Shown piece after piece: positions 56,821 through 64,000 of a DNA stretch of 64,000 nucleotides; position 1 is the first letter of the stretch, and the number at the start of each line of letters is the position of its first letter. The position numbers and the translations under genes are program-made. Where the stretch lies: the NCBI RefSeq assembly GCF_032854445.1, contig NC_088304.1:12347704-12411703 (forward strand), read 5' to 3'. The notes below the pieces were generated by a model. That model was not told the origin of the DNA. It did not search any database and saw nothing but the letters and a program-made list of their open reading frames with translations. This DNA comes from Liolophura sinensis. Taxonomy: Eukaryota; Mollusca; Polyplacophora; Chitonida; Chitonidae.

Positions 56821-58684
56821 GAGAGTCGCTTATATTCTGCTCTGTGTAAAATCAGTCATACTGGCTACCAAAATTGCCTTTAGCCAGTGACACGTAACAA
56901 CCCAATCTCTACACATTGATACGTCTATATTATTACCAGGAAAATGCAGTCAGGATACTTTTTTTATTTTTTTTTAAATTTTTTTTTTAAACTCCATAAG
57001 CTTAGTTTCAACACCAAGAACCAAGTCACCTCGGGTGACGTCATAATTATTCAAAACCAAGTTGCATGCTGGGCAAAGGGCATGGAGGGTAATTTGATTT
57101 ACTGCACCAACAATCGGTTTTAACAAACTGAACGCATTAAGACAGCCTACACTACTGTCTCTGCAAATCAAATACATGACTTTAATTTCCTAACATCCAT
57201 CTCTAAATCCACAGCGCCGTGAGATTATATGCTACAGGAGATAAAATAGCATTCATTTATTCAGGATAGAGTCAACCTAAACGTGTAAACAATTTCAAAT
57301 ATGTCAGTGACATTAATAAGGATTACAGTTAAGTCGATAGCAGGTTAGGTAATTTGGTGTCGCCCTCAGTCGAAACGCGTTGAACTCTGCACAGTATCCA
57401 GCATGCCACTGGTTTTGGAATGATTATGACGTCATCCGAGGCAATGGGTTCTTGACGTCGAAACCGAGCTTATGGACTTCAAAGTGAACATAAAGTATGC
57501 CACTATATATACATGGAAAAATGATATAGGACAAAGTTATGACAAAAAATATGTAAAGAAATCTATAAAGTTTTGAAAGTCCAGAAGGTGAAGTTCAGCA
57601 TTGAGGATGTGGCACTGACGGACAATTCACTCCGAGTAGCCATGTTGCAGACACCCTTATGAACTTGGCCAATTACTAAGGCTGAGAGCGTCGCGTGATA
57701 ATTGGCTGTCACGTCAAAAAAACCTATAAACTCTCGATTGTCAGTGTGGTTTCTTGTGGTGGATATACAGATATCGACGCAGTAAATTGGATTTTGTGGT
57801 TGGTTTAAGTGTTAAACTGATGCATTTTTAACCACTCTTATGAGCAGGGAACTGAGAACGGCCATCAACAATGTGTACATGTTGGGAAGGATACTGCAGT
57901 AACTTGTCAGGGTGAGCTGGAAAGAAAACCACCTCGAGAGAGTCATTGCTTGAAGAAAAATATTGTGACTTTGCATTATTTTTCCTTAGCAAAGTCAGAT
58001 TTATTACGAAAATATCCTCCCAAAATCTGAATGAAAAGGTCTGTTATCAATTAGAAGGCCCTGCTATGTTCGGTAAGTTCTCTGAAGTCGGTACGGCCGA
58101 ATAGGCCGAATGCTTACACTCATGCAGGACGAGGACGATCAGGGCCGCTAAAACACAACCCTTGTGTTCACGAACATCGCCCTGACCGAGCGCCAAACTA
58201 AAAGAAACATCGGCCCTTTGAACACGGAACAGAGCTGATACTCTTTGGTAGGGTATCAGGCGTTTTTGTTTGTATTTTCTTATTGTCATATTGTTTAATA
58301 ACAGTGGTACGGGAGAGCTCCTAGGTTTTGTGACGTCACTCTAGATTGCTATAACATGGTAAAATGGTGTCACCAAATGAGTGCCTAGGTACTGACGATT
58401 GTTTGCTATTTACTTTCTTGATAAGTGGTGTAGAATTTTTAAAATATTTTTAGAACATGTGGAATACTACTTTATTAATTAATTCAGCTTCAGTGGCTGA
58501 CTTTTTTGTTCACTTTAACATTACGAATTAGAAAAAAGTGTTCTAACTTCATTTTCCTTGCCATGATATAGGCTTCCAAAATATCCATGCGTAGAGCTTG
58601 TGTTGTTACGTGTCACTGACTAAAGGCAATTTTGGTAGCAAGTATGACTGATTTTAAAAGAGAGCGAAACATAGGCGACTCTCT
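56821..58684. mobile_element. 1.9-kb element with about 100-bp TIRs and an internal inverted repeat
   Basis: The left end 56821-56920 (GAGAGTCGCTTAT, AAAATCAGTCATACT, GCTACCAAAATTGCCTTTAG, CAGTGACACGTAACAAC) is the reverse complement of the right end, about 58586-58684. Inside, 56992-57072 pairs with 57396-57475 (TCCATAAGCT, CAAGAACC, GATGACGTCATAATTATTC-like, GCATGCTGG) at roughly 80 percent. No transposase is seen, and the interior open frames (67 and 80 codons) are unrecognised. It looks like a non-autonomous DNA transposon or foldback element. A target duplication could not be identified with confidence. Confidence 0.75.
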
Positions 58685-59153
58685 AATAGAAATAGACTAT
58701 AAAACACCATTTTCCAATGAAATGTTTGAGAAATAATGTTATAAATTGTAAATATAGCCGCATAGCATAACGCATATAAGTGAGAAGTTTTATTTGTTTT
58801 CATTATTTCAAGGAAGGCTGTTGATATTCTAGGTGTCCAAATCAAATTTAATGTTATTAGTCCGTGAATAATCCCCAAGTCGAATATAAACCAAGGTACA
58901 TGTATCTCTGTCCTACTGTTCATAAAAGAATTGCGCTGATGTGATAAACACGGATGCTTATACATTCTCTAGACCCGAGTTAATCGGAATTTGGGACAGA
59001 TACGTGACAACTATGACAGATCGCCAGAGATTTGTACGTATATTTGCCAACAAGAGTGCTGCCATGATTCTAGGAGTTGTTGTTACTTTATAGCTCGCCT
59101 GTACCAAAAAAAATCGTAGCTAATGGAAGCCATATCCCGAGCTTCCAATAAAA
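58685..59153. other. Intergenic, nothing recognised
   Basis: The 103-codon minus frame at 58654-58965 begins in this region and ends inside the element's right TIR. It shows no family features. Confidence 0.4.
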
Positions 59154-59272
59154 GCGAGAGCAATGTTACGGTAAATGTGAGAGCAATGTTACGGTAAATG
59201 TGAGAGCAATGTTACGGTAAATGTGAGAGCAATGTTACGGTAAATGTGAGAGCAATGTTACGGTAAATGTTA
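59154..59272. repeat. 23-bp tandem repeat, five near-identical copies
   Basis: The unit GTGAGAGCAATGTTACGGTA plus AAT is repeated almost perfectly, so the array is young. Confidence 0.95.
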
Positions 59273-61625
<2,353 letters not shown>

Positions 61626-62030
61626 ATGGCGGATCTCCAATGTGGTGTTGAATTAGAGAAGAAGAAGGTCACTTCACCCGCTCTAGAAAACACTGACATG
61701 GAAGATACAGTAATTATTGAAGAGAGTATACCTGAAGGCCCCCTTGATGTGGATTTGTTGATGGATTTAGGGTTTATCAAACGGACATTAGAGAATCTAG
61801 TAAGTCCACAAGAAACGCAAAGAGTTTTGGACATGGCGGTGGAATATATAAAACAAGACACAGGGAAATTGTTACAGGCGCAAACTGACACCGCTAAAGG
61901 CCTGGAAGCCAGACTGTCCCTATTGGACACCGGTAGTGAAAAAGTGAAGAAAAAATTATTAAAGTGCCAAGACAAAGTGACTTTATTAAAAGAAACCTTA
62001 ACCGAAAATCAAACGAAGTTAAAATCTGCT
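61626..62030 (+). CDS. First coding exon of an unrecognised coiled-coil protein (135 codons)
   Basis: ATG at 61626 (AAAACATGGCG, A at -3 and G at +4). The N-terminus is acidic (MEDTVIIEESIPEGPLDVDL), followed by an amphipathic segment MDLGFIKRTLENLVSPQETQ and RVLDMAVEYIKQDTGKLLQA. A Lys/Glu/Leu-rich coiled coil (EKVKKKLLKCQDKVTLLKET) follows. At LKSA the DNA reads TCTGCT|GTAAGG, a consensus donor (GT at 62031), phase 0, so the exon probably ends there. Reading through gives only 13 more residues to a stop at 62070. I do not recognise the family. The shape (short N-terminal helical domain, then long coil) is common in centrosomal and ciliary proteins. The rest of the gene would lie beyond 62 kb and is not seen in the window. 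Confidence 0.7.
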
Positions 62031-62784
62031 GTAAGGAAAGATCCAAATTCCAGGGTTCCACGGTGTAGTTAGTTAGTTTATTTGTTAATTATAATGATAT
62101 TTATATAATTAAATGATACATAATACTTTATAATTAATTGTACACAGTATACTATTTAAAGACTGGACTTATTTTTTCAATGTAATGTCTTTATACACGT
62201 ATATCTTCATTGTCTACTCGTGCAATGTTCGGCATGCCATCACGTTCTTACAGTAACCATGGAAACGCAGATCTCCATATTTGCGCTAGTTTCATACATA
62301 TGCCACAAAGATGATTCCAGCGCATGTGATAAATAGTATCTAAGAAGTGATTGGTGGTAAAATAGTACGTAAATAGTGATTGGTTGCGTTGCTGATTGTT
62401 CCCGGAAATCGGCTGATGTTTGTGCCAAGTACCAAGGATGTTTACTGGCTTTGTGCGGGCTATTTATAACTCTGTCAGCCTATATATATATATATATACA
62501 GGCCTAATGTGATGTAACGCGCAGTACTTGCTTCGTGTTTTTTGGTATTACACAACGGCCATTTTAGAAGCGCTAAAATATAGTGTACGTTTCTTGATAT
62601 TCATGTACAAGGCATATATATGTACCGTAGACAATATACATGAAGCCTGACAGTGATAAAAGCTCCACGGGAACGCCGTTAACATCTCGGCCACCAAAAG
62701 TGCTGTGTTAAATTGTGTTGATCGATTGACTGATTTGATTCGTTTTTTTCCCTTCGTTTATTTCTTCCCTGGTTTTGCAGCATA
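62031..62784. other. Presumed intron of the coiled-coil gene
   Basis: Contains an X-box-like GTAACCATGGAAAC at 62253-62266 and a short TA tract at about 62483-62498. No further exon could be recognised. Confidence 0.4.
62253..62266 (+). promoter_or_regulatory. X-box-like motif
   Basis: GTAACCATGGAAAC has both half sites of an X-box with one mismatch to the strict consensus. It sits about 220 bp downstream of the presumed first exon of the coiled-coil gene. Confidence 0.3.
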
Positions 62785-63110
62785 CTTCCATAAATTACTC
62801 ACAACATACGTTTCAACATGCGCCTTTTTTAACACACTTCCATACCAATCACAATACATGTTTCCACATGTACAATTTCCCAATACATTTCCATTTTAAC
62901 CACAATACTGGTTTCAACTTGTACAATTGTCCAACACACTTCCATACTTATCACAATACAGGTTTTAATATGTACAATTTTCCAACACACTTCCAAACGA
63001 GTCAGAATACAGGTTTCAACATGTAAAATTTTCCAACACACTTCCATACTAATCACAATACAGATTTTAACACGTGCAATTTTACAACACACTTCTATAG
63101 TAATCATAGT
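62785..63110. repeat. 51-bp minisatellite, about 6 copies
   Basis: The unit CACACTTCCATACTAATCAC, AATACAGGTTTCAACATGTA, CAATTTTCCAA recurs. As 51 is divisible by 3, frames remain open on both strands (64-92 codons); these are artefacts. Confidence 0.94.
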
Positions 63111-63409
63111 TTGCTATTTATTGATCCGGGACTTCCATTTTGGTTGACAGCTGGGAATGTATCATTTTGGCGCCTAAATATGATGTATTTAAATCATGTA
63201 GGTACACTTTTAGATAAAGGCTTTGGTAGATCCAAGTAATCATGATTACCCCAATCTACAGGGAAAAGTGTGAATTCAATATTTAATTTTAATTCAAAGA
63301 TACCCCATGACTGTCTTTATATCACGAGTGTTTTCTTATAAGCGTACAACAGTATCGTGGTTAGATATTAAACACAAAACTTAAAGAATCCCTTTCTATT
63401 TTGTACAGC
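63111..63409. other. Nothing recognised
   Basis: Unique AT-rich sequence between the minisatellite and the SINE-like element. Confidence 0.4.
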
Positions 63410-63770
63410 TGTAACCCTCCGTTACCTTAGTGATTGAAGGCGTTTGTCTTGCTTATATACTGGGTAGTCATCGATCAGTCAGTCCGCGAGTTCGAATCTA
63501 CGTGTCTAACCAGACAATCGTATACCAGCCGTGAACCAGGATGGAGGTTCCCGGCCACTGGAAGCCATCTTAGACTTAAGTCAAAACTTTAATCATTAAA
63601 ATTTGGTATGCTCCTTTCCGTTATTTTAGCTGAAATTTGTGGTACAATAACTTACCCAGAATTGATTGCCAAGTAGTATTCTGACCTTGTTACAGCAGAA
63701 ATAACAACTATAAAGTGATTTGAAATGTTGACCAAAGTCTCAGTTTGTTTTGTGATCCTGCGCCAATAAT
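63410..63770 (+). repeat. Possible third-family SINE
   Basis: GTTACCTTAGTGATTGAAGGC (box-A-like) and GCGAGTTCGAATCTACG (good box B) 50-70 bases later suggest a tRNA-derived head. The downstream part 63568-63762 is shared with 33214-33425. No clear tail is seen. Confidence 0.45.
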
Positions 63771-64000
63771 TGTTACATCAATTCCCAAAACAACGTTTTA
63801 ACACAATCCACTAAAGAACTAAGAATGAATATAGAAAGAAATTAGGACGGAATCATGCATCAGATTCAGTCAACAGTTTTCAATGATGTTGGTAAGACGC
63901 AAGGTATGTTCTAAGCGAATGAGTGAAATCAGTATTCAAATCGTGTATCGTGCTAGTATATTAGTTGTCGATAACAAAATATGTATATCAGTTGCGCCAT
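63771..64000. other. Window end, nothing recognised
   Basis: No feature is supported. Confidence 0.4.

Overview
This is eukaryotic nuclear DNA: spliced genes with GT-AG introns, long AT-rich intergenic stretches, and many tRNA-derived SINEs and minisatellites. The SINE families (one tail reads AATCAAATAAATAA, the other ends in a CACTCACTCA tract after GTTAAACCCC) are of a kind common in mollusc genomes. I infer a lophotrochozoan, most likely a mollusc; the species cannot be read from the sequence.

Three genes are supported. (1) On the + strand at 31.6-44.5 kb lie nine coding exons of the outer dynein arm docking-complex coiled-coil protein ODAD1 (CCDC114/CCDC63 family, homolog of Chlamydomonas DC2/ODA1). 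A putative promoter and 5' UTR exon sit near 28.9-29.1 kb, and the polyA signal is at 45096. (2) On the - strand at 48.8-53.3 kb lie three exons of TMEM97 (sigma-2 receptor, EXPERA family). It is complete and intact, and convergent with ODAD1. (3) On the + strand at 61.6-62.0 kb is what looks like the first coding exon of an unrecognised coiled-coil protein that continues past the window.

Layout: 0.2-0.9 kb 55-bp minisatellite; 1-9.9 kb mostly unique DNA with decayed SINEs and one perfect X-box; 9.9-10.7 kb degenerate repeat split by a SINE; 13.05-13.3 kb MITE; 15.1-23.15 kb an 8-kb array of a 96-bp monomer with higher-order structure and very long stop-free minus frames; 24.8-28.7 kb SINE-rich; 28.9-45.1 kb ODAD1, with minisatellites or SINEs in most introns; 45.2-47.0 kb SINE cluster; 47.7-48.5 kb minisatellite; 48.8-53.3 kb TMEM97; 54.5-55.1 kb duplication and second MITE; 56.8-58.7 kb nested inverted-repeat element; 60.0-60.2 kb microsatellite; 61.6 kb coiled-coil gene; 62.8-63.1 kb minisatellite.

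The most unusual observations are these. About 1.7 kb of intron 1 of ODAD1 is a tandem amplification of the exon-2 splice acceptor plus the first bases of that exon. ODAD1 carries several one-base frame breaks at short G or C runs, detectable from exon phase as well as from protein similarity. The 96-bp satellite (32 codons) stays open for up to 1207 codons. Two separate large inverted repeats occur at 29.4-30.2 and 56.8-58.7 kb. X-box-like RFX sites and TGACGTCA palindromes are more frequent than base composition would predict.
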